From contig JAGWSK010000107.1 in assembly GCA_028869355.1 (NCBI GenBank), positions 1 through 7,945 of the forward strand: 7,945 nucleotides of DNA. Reading direction: 5' to 3'. The stretch is from Alphaproteobacteria bacterium. Lineage in GTDB: Bacteria; Pseudomonadota; Alphaproteobacteria; Micropepsales; Micropepsaceae. This document shows, one piece after another, positions 1 through 6,536 of the stretch (within the stretch, counting starts at the first letter, position 1; every line of letters starts with the position of its first letter). The position numbers and the translations under genes were made by a program. The notes below the pieces were generated by a model. That model did no database searches. It saw nothing but the letters and a program-made list of their open reading frames with translations, and had not been told where the DNA came from.

Positions 1-172
1 AATTGGTCTGCGCGACGGTGAAGAGCGTGATGTGCTGCCGCTGATCAGCGGTCAGCGTGGCATTTTTTGCCACCGGCGCAGGTGGTGGTGGCGCCTGGCC
101 CGCGTCACCGGGTGAACAGCCGCAAAGCAGCAGCGCCAGCGCCGCAGCGCAGGACGACAAGCGCACAGCCAT
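1..172 (-). CDS. RND efflux periplasmic adaptor lipoprotein, N-terminal fragment
   Basis: Only the first 57 codons are present; the gene continues past the left edge. The start is an ATG one base after the nodT-type stop (TGACATG), so the two genes are probably translationally coupled. The product opens with a short basic stretch, a hydrophobic run and a lipobox (L16-C17-G18-C19), so it should be lipidated on C19. A proline-rich linker (P28-P31) follows, then residues about 39-57 (TLTADQRQHITLFTVAQTN), which resemble the region before the first beta strand of membrane-fusion proteins of the HlyD/CusB type. Known family role: bridges the inner-membrane RND pump and the outer-membrane channel in the periplasm. 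The family call rests mainly on position after an outer-membrane factor gene plus the lipoprotein start. The hairpin, lipoyl and barrel domains lie outside the window, so the substrate cannot be read here. Confidence 0.72.
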   Translation of the reverse strand, partial: MAVRLSSCAAALALLLCGCSPGDAGQAPPPPAPVAKNATLTADQRQHITLFTVAQTN

Positions 173-173
173 G

Positions 174-1709
174 TCAGTGCGCATCTTTGTTCTCCGCCAA
201 TTCGGGGTGATGCCACCAGCCGCCGCCCAGGGCCTGATACAGCGCCGCGGTATCGGCGAAACGGTTGGCCTCCGCCTGCAGCCGCGCGATCCTGGTCTGC
301 TGATAACTCTGCTGTGCATTCAGCAGATTGAGATAACCGCTATATCCGTCCTCGACTTGCCGTTGCGCGAGGTCGAGCGATGTTTTGGAAGCGGTTTCGG
401 CCGCCGCCGATGCCTTCAGACCATCGGCATCCTGCTGCAGCGCTGCCAGAGTATCGGCCACGTTTTGCAGCGCATTCAGCACCGTGCTGCGATATTGCTC
501 CGCCGTCTCATCATATGCGGCCCGCGCGGCCAGCTCCTGATGCTTCAGCATCCCGCCCTCGAAGATGGGTGCGGTCAGCGCCGCACCCAGACTCCAGAAG
601 TTAGTGCCGGGCGCGAACACCTGGCCGATCGCGAGCGCTGTGCTGCCGACATCGGCGGTCAGCAGAATATTGGGGAACCGGTTCGCCACGGCGACTCCAA
701 TCTGGGCGCTCGCGGCATGGAGGTTTGCCTGCGCCTGCAATACGTCGGGCCGCTGCTCGACCAGCGTGGACGGGAGGCTCAGCGGCAGATCCGTCGGCAG
801 TTGCAGCGTCGTCAAATCGAAATTGGCAGCCGGCGCCTGGCTCGGATAGAGCCCGGTGAGTGTCGCCAGAAGGTCGCGGAGCTGTGCCTGCTGTTTCAGC
901 AGCGGCGGCAGTGTGGCGCTGACCTGCGCAAGTTGCGCCTGTTGCGCGGCCAGATCGACACGGCTGGCATAGCCCTTATCGAGCTGATACTGCAAAATCT
1001 TCACGATATTGGTGTCGATGTCGATCAGCTGGTGCGTCGCATCGATCTGGCTTTGCAGAGCCGCGGCCTGAATGACCGTCACCACCACATTGGCAGTCAG
1101 CGTCGTATAGGCCGCCAGCATCTGATAGCGGGCGGCCTGTGTCTGCGCATTCAGCGATTCCTGTGACCGCCCGTTCAATCCGAACACATCGGGCGTGTAG
1201 GAAATGTTGAGCTGCGGTGTGAACAGATCGTATTGAAAGATATTGGCGTTGGGCGTCGGCGCCAGGAAGTTCGATTGTTCGGTGTGGCTGGCCGCGAAGC
1301 CCGCCTGAACCGACGGAAGGAATACGCCGCGATGGGCGAGCGCGCTTTCATGCGCGACCCTGAGTGCCGCCTGGGCTGCCTTGAGATCGTGGTTGTTGGC
1401 GAGCGCACTGGTGATCAGATCGTCCAGCGGCTGCGAGTGGTACAGCGTCCACCAATCGCCGATCAGGTCTTTGCCCTGCGTGAATGTCTGTGCCTCACCG
1501 GCCGTCACATTGGGCGTTGAGCTGGTCGTCGCAGCCGGCGCCGCCTGATAAGTGGTTACCGCCGGCGGCGCTGGTTTGTGAAAGTCCGGTCCGACGGCGC
1601 AGGCTGAAAGCGGCAAAACCAGCAACGCCATTCCGGTCGACCATCTGGATCGCCGGGGACGCGTCGTCCGCAATCTGCTCGCAATGTGATCTGTGTTTTC
1701 TTGCCTCAT
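174..1709 (-). CDS. NodT/OprM-family outer-membrane efflux lipoprotein
   Basis: A protein of 511 residues, normal for this family. It is the outer-membrane channel of a tripartite efflux system, a TolC-like trimer spanning the outer membrane and periplasm. The N-terminus is basic (residues 11-23), then a hydrophobic segment and lipobox L34-S35-A36-C37, followed by AVGPDFHKPAPP, the classic mature start of NodT/OprM lipoproteins. Two OEP repeats follow, about residues 85-275 and 300-490; GDWW (84-87) opens the first, and LGGGWW near residue 494 closes the second. I chose ATG 1709 because GGGAG lies 9 bases upstream and the signal peptide then has a sensible length. The frame is open up to 1817, but that extension adds 36 residues crossing two hairpins and is unlikely. 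The next gene starts one base after the stop. Order (outer-membrane factor first, then adaptor) resembles Czc/Cnr-type metal pumps rather than AcrAB, but the substrate is inference. Confidence 0.92.
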   Translation of the reverse strand: MRQENTDHIASRLRTTRPRRSRWSTGMALLVLPLSACAVGPDFHKPAPPAVTTYQAAPAATTSSTPNVTAGEAQTFTQGKDLIGDWWTLYHSQPLDDLITSALANNHDLKAAQAALRVAHESALAHRGVFLPSVQAGFAASHTEQSNFLAPTPNANIFQYDLFTPQLNISYTPDVFGLNGRSQESLNAQTQAARYQMLAAYTTLTANVVVTVIQAAALQSQIDATHQLIDIDTNIVKILQYQLDKGYASRVDLAAQQAQLAQVSATLPPLLKQQAQLRDLLATLTGLYPSQAPAANFDLTTLQLPTDLPLSLPSTLVEQRPDVLQAQANLHAASAQIGVAVANRFPNILLTADVGSTALAIGQVFAPGTNFWSLGAALTAPIFEGGMLKHQELAARAAYDETAEQYRSTVLNALQNVADTLAALQQDADGLKASAAAETASKTSLDLAQRQVEDGYSGYLNLLNAQQSYQQTRIARLQAEANRFADTAALYQALGGGWWHHPELAENKDAH

Positions 1710-1718
1710 TGTGCACCA

Positions 1719-1723
1719 CTCCC
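1719..1723 (-). promoter_or_regulatory. Ribosome binding site deciding the NodT-family start
   Basis: The minus strand reads GGGAG followed by nine bases and then ATG at 1709-1707. This is the only good Shine-Dalgarno match near the candidate starts of this gene, and it supports the 511-residue form over the 547-residue form. Confidence 0.65.
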
Positions 1724-1762
1724 GGAACGCCCTTGCCGGAACGATCCATTTGATCCGCCCGC

Positions 1763-1780
1763 CCGGCAGATTCCTGCCGG
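1763..1780 (-). other. Perfect 7-bp hairpin in the efflux gene leader
   Basis: CCGGCAG (1763-1769) and CTGCCGG (1774-1780) are exact complements around a 4-base loop. It lies in the 121-base gap between the DUF2946-type gene and the NodT-family gene. No T-run follows on the minus strand, so it is not a standard intrinsic terminator. It may be a transcript stabiliser, an attenuator or chance in GC-rich DNA. Confidence 0.55.
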
Positions 1781-1792
1781 ACGGAGCACCCA

Positions 1793-1812
1793 ACAGCCGC
1801 ACTGGCGGCTGT
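1793..1812 (-). other. Perfect 8-bp hairpin in the efflux gene leader
   Basis: ACAGCCGC (1793-1800) and GCGGCTGT (1805-1812) are exact complements around a 4-base loop. On the minus-strand transcript it falls 18 bases after the DUF2946-type stop codon, and the second hairpin follows 12 bases later. A T-tract is absent. It could mark the 3' end of the small gene's message or stabilise one segment of a shared transcript. Confidence 0.55.
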
Positions 1813-1830
1813 GACATGCTGATTTACGGA

Positions 1831-2229
1831 CTAGAGCGGTGGTGCGCGGCTTCGCCGGAGAAGTATCGCGGCGCTTTTGATGACCTGAACGAACTCCGGC
1901 GCAATGATGCTTTGCGCCAATTCAAGCGGCAGGCGAAGCAGCGGCGCTGCCGGCATGAAGAACAAGCCGCTATGCGCAATGGCCTGGCAATAGGGGCAGT
2001 CGAGAGGGCTGTTATCCGCCGGTGCTTTGCCGCCTCCGGAAGAGCCGGAGTCGACTTTGACGATGGCGAACCCGTCCAAAGATGGGGCGACGCCATGGAT
2101 GTGGGTCTGAGTCAAAAAGGACTGCAGCGCGAAGGCGAACGCGACCAGCAGCGCCACAAAATTTCGCGCCAGGTCGGTGCGGGACCGGATTTGCAGAGAT
2201 CGAGTCACAACTGCTGCCGGTAACCTCAA
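1831..2229 (-). CDS. DUF2946-type small membrane protein, function unknown
   Basis: A 132-residue protein if started at TTG 2229; an in-frame GTG at 2208 would give 125 residues, and neither start has a well-placed ribosome binding site. Residues about 24-40 form a hydrophobic segment that could be a signal anchor or uncleaved signal. It is followed by THIHG (42-46, with H43 and H45), a glycine-rich linker (about 61-67), a CPYC motif (C78, C81), H86, a second hydrophobic stretch (about 87-112) and a basic tail ending RAPPL. The pattern signal segment, histidine, CxxC, and final RAPP/RGPP is what I remember of the DUF2946 family, which often lies near metal-uptake or metal-efflux genes. The family function is not known. 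The cysteines and histidines could bind a metal; its place upstream of an outer-membrane factor and adaptor recalls czcI before czcCBA. That role is inference only. Confidence 0.68.
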   Translation of the reverse strand: MRLPAAVVTRSLQIRSRTDLARNFVALLVAFAFALQSFLTQTHIHGVAPSLDGFAIVKVDSGSSGGGKAPADNSPLDCPYCQAIAHSGLFFMPAAPLLRLPLELAQSIIAPEFVQVIKSAAILLRRSRAPPL

Positions 2230-2246
2230 AAGCCCAGGATCGCGAA

Positions 2247-2275
2247 TTTATGCGCTTTTGACGGCGTTTCCGCAA
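2247..2275 (-). promoter_or_regulatory. Candidate sigma-70-like promoter for the efflux operon
   Basis: The minus strand reads TTGCGG (2275-2270), a 17-base spacer, and CATAAA (2252-2247). The boxes match the consensus at only 3 of 6 and 4 of 6 positions, but spacing is ideal and the site lies just before the small DUF2946-type gene. Transcription would start near 2240, giving a short leader if translation begins at GTG 2208. This is weak evidence from sequence alone. Confidence 0.28.
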
Positions 2276-2307
2276 TCGTCTGGAATTGGTAAATGGCTCG
2301 GTCGCGG

Positions 2308-2328
2308 CGCCAAACCGGCATTTTGGCG
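2308..2328 (-). other. 7-bp hairpin between phosphoesterase and DUF2946-type gene
   Basis: CGCCAAA (2308-2314) and TTTGGCG (2322-2328) are exact complements with a 7-base loop. The hairpin sits in the 177-base gap that separates the housekeeping cluster from the efflux cluster. The bases that follow on the minus strand are CCGCGACC, without a T-run, so it does not meet the rule for an intrinsic terminator. It may mark the operon border or may be chance. Confidence 0.35.
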
Positions 2329-2406
2329 ATGCCTCACCCGCCTGTGATCCCTGCCCGGCGTGAAGCAGTGAACGGGCCGAGTGTATACCGTTAACCAATT
2401 GATAGC

Positions 2407-3372
2407 TTACGGTGCTGCGGGTTCAGCCCGCGATTCACGCCGCAACTCATGCAGGGTGATTTCCGGCGGGCAGTTGAAGCGCACCGGAACGACACTGGTG
2501 CCTGCGCCCGCCGATGTGTAGCCGTACATGGTCCCGTGCCGCCATGCCCCGGCGCCAAATACCCGCGGCAGTTCGGCGTCCAGAATGACGGGAATGGAGC
2601 CGGGCAAACAGATCTGGCCACCATGGGTGTGGCCACTGAGCATGAGTTTGAACTGAGCCTGTTCAGCCTGACGAAAAACCTCCGGGGTGTGCGACAGCAG
2701 TACCGAGAATGACCCTGCGGTAATTCGTGATGCGGCTCTCGCAATATCGCCGGTGCGAAAAAAATGGGCGTCGTCGATACCGGCAAGGAAGATCTGGTGC
2801 TCACCGCGATGGATCGCATCCGACTCATTCAACAGCATTTTGATGCCGATTTTTTCCAACCCGTGAATCATCGCCAGCGAATCGTGATTGCCAGGCACTG
2901 CGAAAACCGGCTGCTTCAGGCGCGCCAACAGTTCTCGCATGCCATGCAGTGCAGGCTCGCAACTGCCGGTGGTGCCGGCGCGGTAATCCCCGGTCAGGCA
3001 GCAAATATCATAGTGAAGGCCCTGGACGAGCTGAAGAACCTGCCGCATGGCAGGGTCACTTCCATCGGCATGAAGATCGGAGAGATGGAGAATGGCGAAG
3101 CCGTGGAATGCGCGGGGCAGGTCGGGAAACGCAATGACATTGCGCCGGAGAATCACCTTTGCGGCATTGCGCTGTCCGCGCCAATACAGCCCGCTCAGGA
3201 TCAGCGCAGCCTTGATGACGTGCGGATGCGCGAACCAGTTGTCGCGATGAAGGAAGTGAAGCCTGGAGTGTGAGACTTCGTCTTCGTGCTGTTGCTCCAG
3301 GGCCAGTCGGCGCGCCGTATGCGATTGCCCCAACCGGCCGGCAATCTGCTCCAAAGCGGCGGCGTCGATCAC
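2407..3372 (-). CDS. Cytoplasmic calcineurin-like metallophosphoesterase (YaeI/YkuE-like)
   Basis: A 321-residue member of the binuclear-metal phosphoesterases. The active-site motifs are all present: SDLH (D99, H101), GDY (D129), GNHD (161-164), an H in LLSHTP (H228) and GHTHGGQ (H248, H250). The usual second aspartate of GDxxD is missing (GDYRAG), which I recall as normal in this subfamily. An N-terminal region of about 90 residues, rich in Q, H and R and then FAHPHVIKAALILSGLYWRG, precedes the catalytic domain; no signal peptide is seen. Relatives include YkuE/YaeI and the lipid A enzyme LpxG, but the substrate cannot be assigned. I chose GTG 3372 because it overlaps the thiD stop (GTGA), pointing to coupled translation. 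The open frame extends to 3489 only through the end of thiD, and that extension has unnatural composition. It is the last gene of the housekeeping cluster. Confidence 0.9.
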   Translation of the reverse strand: MIDAAALEQIAGRLGQSHTARRLALEQQHEDEVSHSRLHFLHRDNWFAHPHVIKAALILSGLYWRGQRNAAKVILRRNVIAFPDLPRAFHGFAILHLSDLHADGSDPAMRQVLQLVQGLHYDICCLTGDYRAGTTGSCEPALHGMRELLARLKQPVFAVPGNHDSLAMIHGLEKIGIKMLLNESDAIHRGEHQIFLAGIDDAHFFRTGDIARAASRITAGSFSVLLSHTPEVFRQAEQAQFKLMLSGHTHGGQICLPGSIPVILDAELPRVFGAGAWRHGTMYGYTSAGAGTSVVPVRFNCPPEITLHELRRESRAEPAAP

Positions 3373-4163
3373 TCTTTGGCCGCGTGCAGATGGTTGATCG
3401 GTCCTGTACCTCTTCCGAACGCGAGCCCCGCGCCGATTGCGCCACGGACAAAGTCGCGCGCAGTCTCGACGGCACGCGGGAGCGGCCATTGCTTTGCCAG
3501 GCCGACTGCAATGGCGGTTGCAAGTGCACAGCCGGTGCCATGAGTCGCAGGATTGCGCAGGCGAGTGCCGGAAAATCTGTGTACCCCGGATTCGGTCACC
3601 AGCACGTCGGTCACCGATTCCGCGGGCAAATGTCCACCCTTGACCAGCACGGCACGGGCGCCGCGTTTGCGCAACTCTTCACCGGCTGCAACCATCGCAT
3701 CCGGGGATGAAATGCTCATGCCGGTCAATCTCTCGGCTTCCGGAATATTGGGAGTGACAAGGGCCGCCAAAGGAAAAAGGTACGTCCGCAGCGCATCGAT
3801 GCCTGGATTATCGAGAAGCGGCGCGCCGCCCTTCGCGGTTATGACGGTGTCCACGACCAGCGGCGCCGGATAACGCTGCACCGCGTCGGCGACTGCTTTG
3901 ACAATCTCTGCCGATACAAGCATTCCGGTCTTCATGGCGCCGGCGCCAATGTCGCCCAGCACCATCCGAATCTGTTCCGACACGATATCGGGCGGGATAG
4001 GGAATGTACGCGCAACGCCGCTGGTGTTCTGGACAGTTACTGCCGTCACCGCCGTCATCGCATAGGCGCCGAGCACGGTCGCAGTCTTGATATCGCCCTG
4101 GATTCCAGCGCCGCCGCCCGAATCCGAACCGGCAATGATCAGAATGCGCGGAGGAAGACTCAC
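3369..4163 (-). CDS. thiD: Hydroxymethylpyrimidine/phosphomethylpyrimidine kinase
   Basis: ThiD phosphorylates 4-amino-5-hydroxymethyl-2-methylpyrimidine twice to give the pyrimidine diphosphate used for thiamine phosphate, in the cytoplasm. The 264-residue length is typical. Visible ribokinase-fold motifs are [15 protein letters not shown] (10-24) at the substrate end, [11 protein letters not shown] (103-113), [12 protein letters not shown] (135-146), VLVKGGH (172-178) and the anion-hole motif [10 protein letters not shown] (208-217) with the catalytic-position cysteine C212. The C-terminal GTGPINHLH is also typical. The start is GTG 4163, whose bases overlap the glmM stop (GTGA), and its own stop overlaps the next gene's GTG in the same way. 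No fused ThiE domain is present, and no TPP riboswitch could lie before the gene because glmM coding sequence fills that space. Expression is therefore probably set by the operon rather than by thiamine. Confidence 0.96.
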   Translation of the reverse strand: MSLPPRILIIAGSDSGGGAGIQGDIKTATVLGAYAMTAVTAVTVQNTSGVARTFPIPPDIVSEQIRMVLGDIGAGAMKTGMLVSAEIVKAVADAVQRYPAPLVVDTVITAKGGAPLLDNPGIDALRTYLFPLAALVTPNIPEAERLTGMSISSPDAMVAAGEELRKRGARAVLVKGGHLPAESVTDVLVTESGVHRFSGTRLRNPATHGTGCALATAIAVGLAKQWPLPRAVETARDFVRGAIGAGLAFGRGTGPINHLHAAKE

Positions 4164-5506
4164 GCCGTGGCGGAGCGAATGATATTCGCGATGTCGCGCA
4201 CGACCTGGCGCACCAGCTTTTCGTCGTCGCCTTCGCCCATGATACGAATGACAGGCTCGGTTCCGGACTTGCGCACCAATATCCTGCCGCTGCCGTTCAG
4301 CCTCGACTCGCAGGCCCGGATGCGCTCCTTGACCTCGGAGTTGCTGAGCGGCTCAACCCCCTTGAACCGCACATTCTCCATAAATTGCGGTGCCGGTTCG
4401 AACATATGCGCGGCTTCACTCGCCGGCAGGCGCTCTTCCGCAATCACGGCCAGCACCTGAAGTGCCGCAATCAGTCCATCGCCGGTGGTGATGAAATCAC
4501 TGAAGATGATGTGCCCCGACTGTTCGCCGCCAACATTGAAGCCGCCGTCGCGCATATGCTCGATGACATAGCGGTCGCCGACCTGCGCGCGAACGAGCTT
4601 GAGACCGCGGCCGACCAGAAACCGCTCGAGCCCGATATTCGACATTACCGTGCCGACCACTCCGCCACCCTGCAGCCGGCCGGTTTTGGCCCATGAACTC
4701 GCGATCAGGGCGAGGATTTGGTCCCCGTCGATCATATGGCCCTTTTCGTCGGCCATCACCACGCGGTCGGCGTCGCCGTCGAGCGCAATACCGAAGTCGG
4801 CGCGTGTCTCACGCACTTTTGCGATCATGGCCTCAGGCGCAGTCGAGCCGACGTCCTGATTGATGTTCATGCCGTTGGGATCAACGCCGACGGTGAAAAT
4901 GTCGGCGCCCAATTCCCAAAGCACTGCGGGCGCAACCTTATAAGCCGCGCCATTGGCGCAATCGATGACGATGCGAAGACCGTCCAGGCGCAGATGCTTC
5001 GGAAATGTACGCTTGGCGAACTCGATATACCGCGCGCCGGCATCATCGATGCGCCGTGCCCGGCCGATCTTCGCCGGAGACGCAAGGCCGTCTTCCAGTC
5101 CGTTCTCCATCAGCGTTTCGACTTCCTGCTCGCGCTCGTCGGACAGCTTCTGGCCATCGGGGCCAAACAGCTTGATGCCATTGTCGGTAAAAGGATTATG
5201 TGAAGCCGATATCATCACGCCGAGATCGGCGCGCAGTGACCGCGCGAGCATCGCAACCGCGGGCGTCGGCAAGGGCCCAAACAGAAACACATCCATGCCG
5301 ACCGAGGTAAAACCGGCTACCAGCGCGGATTCGATCATGTAACCCGACAGCCGCGTGTCCTTGCCGATCACCACCCGGTGACGATATTCGCCGCGCGTGA
5401 ACACCCGGCCGGCAGCCATTCCGACTTTGAGCGCAATTTCGGCCGTCATCGGGACCGCATTCGCCATCCCCCGGATCCCGTCGGTGCCAAACAGCTTTCG
5501 TGTCAT
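4160..5506 (-). CDS. glmM: Phosphoglucosamine mutase
   Basis: GlmM interconverts glucosamine-6-phosphate and glucosamine-1-phosphate, supplying UDP-GlcNAc for peptidoglycan and lipopolysaccharide. The 448-residue protein begins [13 protein letters not shown], the usual family start. Active-site motifs are complete: the phosphoserine loop ISASHNP with S102, the metal loop DGDADR near residue 241, the sugar-binding GGEQSGH near residue 324, and the C-terminal phosphate-binding [14 protein letters not shown] 5506 is preferred over TTG 5518 because GGGA lies 6 bases upstream of it and homologues start there. It lies 42 bases after folP and overlaps thiD by four bases. The folP-glmM neighbourhood is ancient in proteobacteria; S102 must be phosphorylated for activity in known GlmM enzymes. 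Confidence 0.97.
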   Translation of the reverse strand: MTRKLFGTDGIRGMANAVPMTAEIALKVGMAAGRVFTRGEYRHRVVIGKDTRLSGYMIESALVAGFTSVGMDVFLFGPLPTPAVAMLARSLRADLGVMISASHNPFTDNGIKLFGPDGQKLSDEREQEVETLMENGLEDGLASPAKIGRARRIDDAGARYIEFAKRTFPKHLRLDGLRIVIDCANGAAYKVAPAVLWELGADIFTVGVDPNGMNINQDVGSTAPEAMIAKVRETRADFGIALDGDADRVVMADEKGHMIDGDQILALIASSWAKTGRLQGGGVVGTVMSNIGLERFLVGRGLKLVRAQVGDRYVIEHMRDGGFNVGGEQSGHIIFSDFITTGDGLIAALQVLAVIAEERLPASEAAHMFEPAPQFMENVRFKGVEPLSNSEVKERIRACESRLNGSGRILVRKSGTEPVIRIMGEGDDEKLVRQVVRDIANIIRSATA

Positions 5507-5512
5507 CCAATA

Positions 5513-5516
5513 TCCC
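5513..5516 (-). promoter_or_regulatory. Ribosome binding site of glmM
   Basis: GGGA on the minus strand lies 6 bases before ATG 5506. It decides between this ATG and the TTG at 5518, which would place the same bases inside the coding region. Confidence 0.5.
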
Positions 5517-5548
5517 AAATGGAGCGCGCGGTTGATCCCGGCAGCATA

Positions 5549-6370
5549 TCAGACCTCGGCTGCCGCCGCACCGGCTGCGGCGATCTGGGACCAGATCAGC
5601 AGCGCATCGCGCAACGGCTTTGGCGCGTGGGTGCGGATCATGTCGGCGCCGTGTACCGCAGCATAGAGCTCGGCTGCGAGCGACGCCGGTCCGATATCCT
5701 GAATGCTGCGCGCGGCCAGCTTGCGCAAAAAGGATTTGCGCGAAACCGATATCAGCACCGGCAGACCGAATGCAGACTTCAGCTGCGGCAGCCGGCGCAG
5801 CACCATCAGCGATACCTCGGGCCTGGTGCCGACAAAGAGGCCCATGCCGGGATCGAGAATCAGCCGTTGGCGTGCGATTCCCGCGTGGGTGAGTTCATCA
5901 ATACGCTGATCGAAAAAATCGGCAATTCGTCCCATTATTCCGGCCGGATCGGTATCGATCTTTTGCGCCCGGCCAAAACCCTGGACGGCATGCATGACGA
6001 TCAGTTTTGCACTGGAAGATGCGAGATAGGGATAGAGCGAGGCGTCACTGAATCCTTGAATGTCGTTGAGATATTCGACGCCCTCACCCAGTGCCCAAAG
6101 CTGGGTTTCCGGTGCGAAGCTGTCGATCGAGACCTGCCAGCCGCGCTCTTTGGCCACCAGAACAACCGGAGCAAGCCGGCCTATTTCCACATCCGGAGGG
6201 ACGGGTTCGGAGCGTGGGTTACTCGATGCTGCGCCGATGTCGAGCACATCGGCGCCATCCGCAACCAATTCACCGGCGTGGGTCAAAGCCGCTTCGGGGT
6301 CGAGATATTTCCCGCCGTCCGAAAATGAATCGTGGGTGATATTCAGGATACCGAAGATTCTATCGGCCAT
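5549..6370 (-). CDS. folP: Dihydropteroate synthase, Sul-like variant
   Basis: The enzyme joins p-aminobenzoate to pterin diphosphate to make dihydropteroate in folate synthesis; sulfonamides compete with p-aminobenzoate. The 273-residue TIM barrel has the pterin-site motifs GILNITHDSFSDGG (7-20), NDIQGF (102-107), LDPGMG (172-177), SVSRKSF (208-214) and RTHAP (246-250). Several differ from ordinary FolP: the GGESTRPG loop is replaced by GAASSNP (46-52), NITHD carries H13 where most have proline, and SIDSFAPETQ (81-90) and PASLAAEL (228-235) match what I recall of Sul1 almost word for word. Length and motif positions also agree with Sul1 without gaps as far as I can place them. The position of Sul1 F178, after LDPGMG, is L178 here, followed by F179. 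The start ATG 6370 has GGGG four bases upstream. The gene sits between ftsH and glmM, its standard chromosomal place, so it is presumably the resident folate enzyme, not an acquired gene. Confidence 0.93.
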   Translation of the reverse strand: MADRIFGILNITHDSFSDGGKYLDPEAALTHAGELVADGADVLDIGAASSNPRSEPVPPDVEIGRLAPVVLVAKERGWQVSIDSFAPETQLWALGEGVEYLNDIQGFSDASLYPYLASSSAKLIVMHAVQGFGRAQKIDTDPAGIMGRIADFFDQRIDELTHAGIARQRLILDPGMGLFVGTRPEVSLMVLRRLPQLKSAFGLPVLISVSRKSFLRKLAARSIQDIGPASLAAELYAAVHGADMIRTHAPKPLRDALLIWSQIAAAGAAAAEV

Positions 6371-6415
6371 TGGCCCCGACGCGTCTGCAGCGGTTTGTGG
6401 CTATGAAAAATCATC

Positions 6416-6504
6416 TCACGCGGAGGCGCGGAGATATTCAGTTTGTGCCAGCCAGTCGGCCCGTCTTTAGAGCACGTCACCAGTATCTCCGCGTCTCCGC
6501 GTGA
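6416..6504. repeat. 21-bp near-perfect inverted repeat between ftsH and folP
   Basis: The arms are 6416-6436 and 6484-6504, complementary at 20 of 21 positions (the exception is G6426 against T6494), around a 47-base spacer. Each arm contains a degenerate tandem unit CGCGGAG-G/A-CGCGGAG. The motif is like dispersed extragenic repeats with CGCGGAGxCGCGGAG that I remember from several alphaproteobacterial genomes, so a REP-like or MITE-like element is the first reading. On the ftsH transcript the stem would be followed by GATGATTTTT, so it could also act as a terminator or mRNA stabiliser, although the loop is long for an intrinsic terminator. It fills much of the 166-base gap; no gene is seen there. 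Confidence 0.8.
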
Positions 6505-6536
6505 AATTTTAAAGTACTATTTTGCTTACAGCTGCT

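Noticed and set aside
57..1166. Plus-strand open frame of 369 codons
   Set aside because: It lies wholly antisense to the NodT-family gene, has an arginine- and glutamine-rich composition typical of a shadow frame, and shows no family motif.
1710..1817. Possible 36-residue N-terminal extension of the NodT-family protein
   Set aside because: It crosses two hairpins, lacks a ribosome binding site, and would bury the lipoprotein signal more than 70 residues into the protein.
2284..2400. Inverted pair AATTGGT (2284-2290) and ACCAATT (2394-2400)
   Set aside because: Seven bases over a 100-base distance is easily chance, and there is no other support for an operator or attachment site.
2230..2406. 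Riboswitch, for example cobalamin or TPP type, before the export operon
   Set aside because: I looked for the conserved boxes of these riboswitches in the minus strand and did not find a convincing set.
3373..3489. Possible 39-residue N-terminal extension of the phosphoesterase
   Set aside because: It overlaps the thiD C-terminus in another frame and is arginine- and cysteine-rich; the GTG overlapping the thiD stop is a better start.
5378..6328. Plus-strand open frame of 316 codons across folP and the glmM start
   Set aside because: It is antisense to two well-recognised genes and has no recognisable motif.
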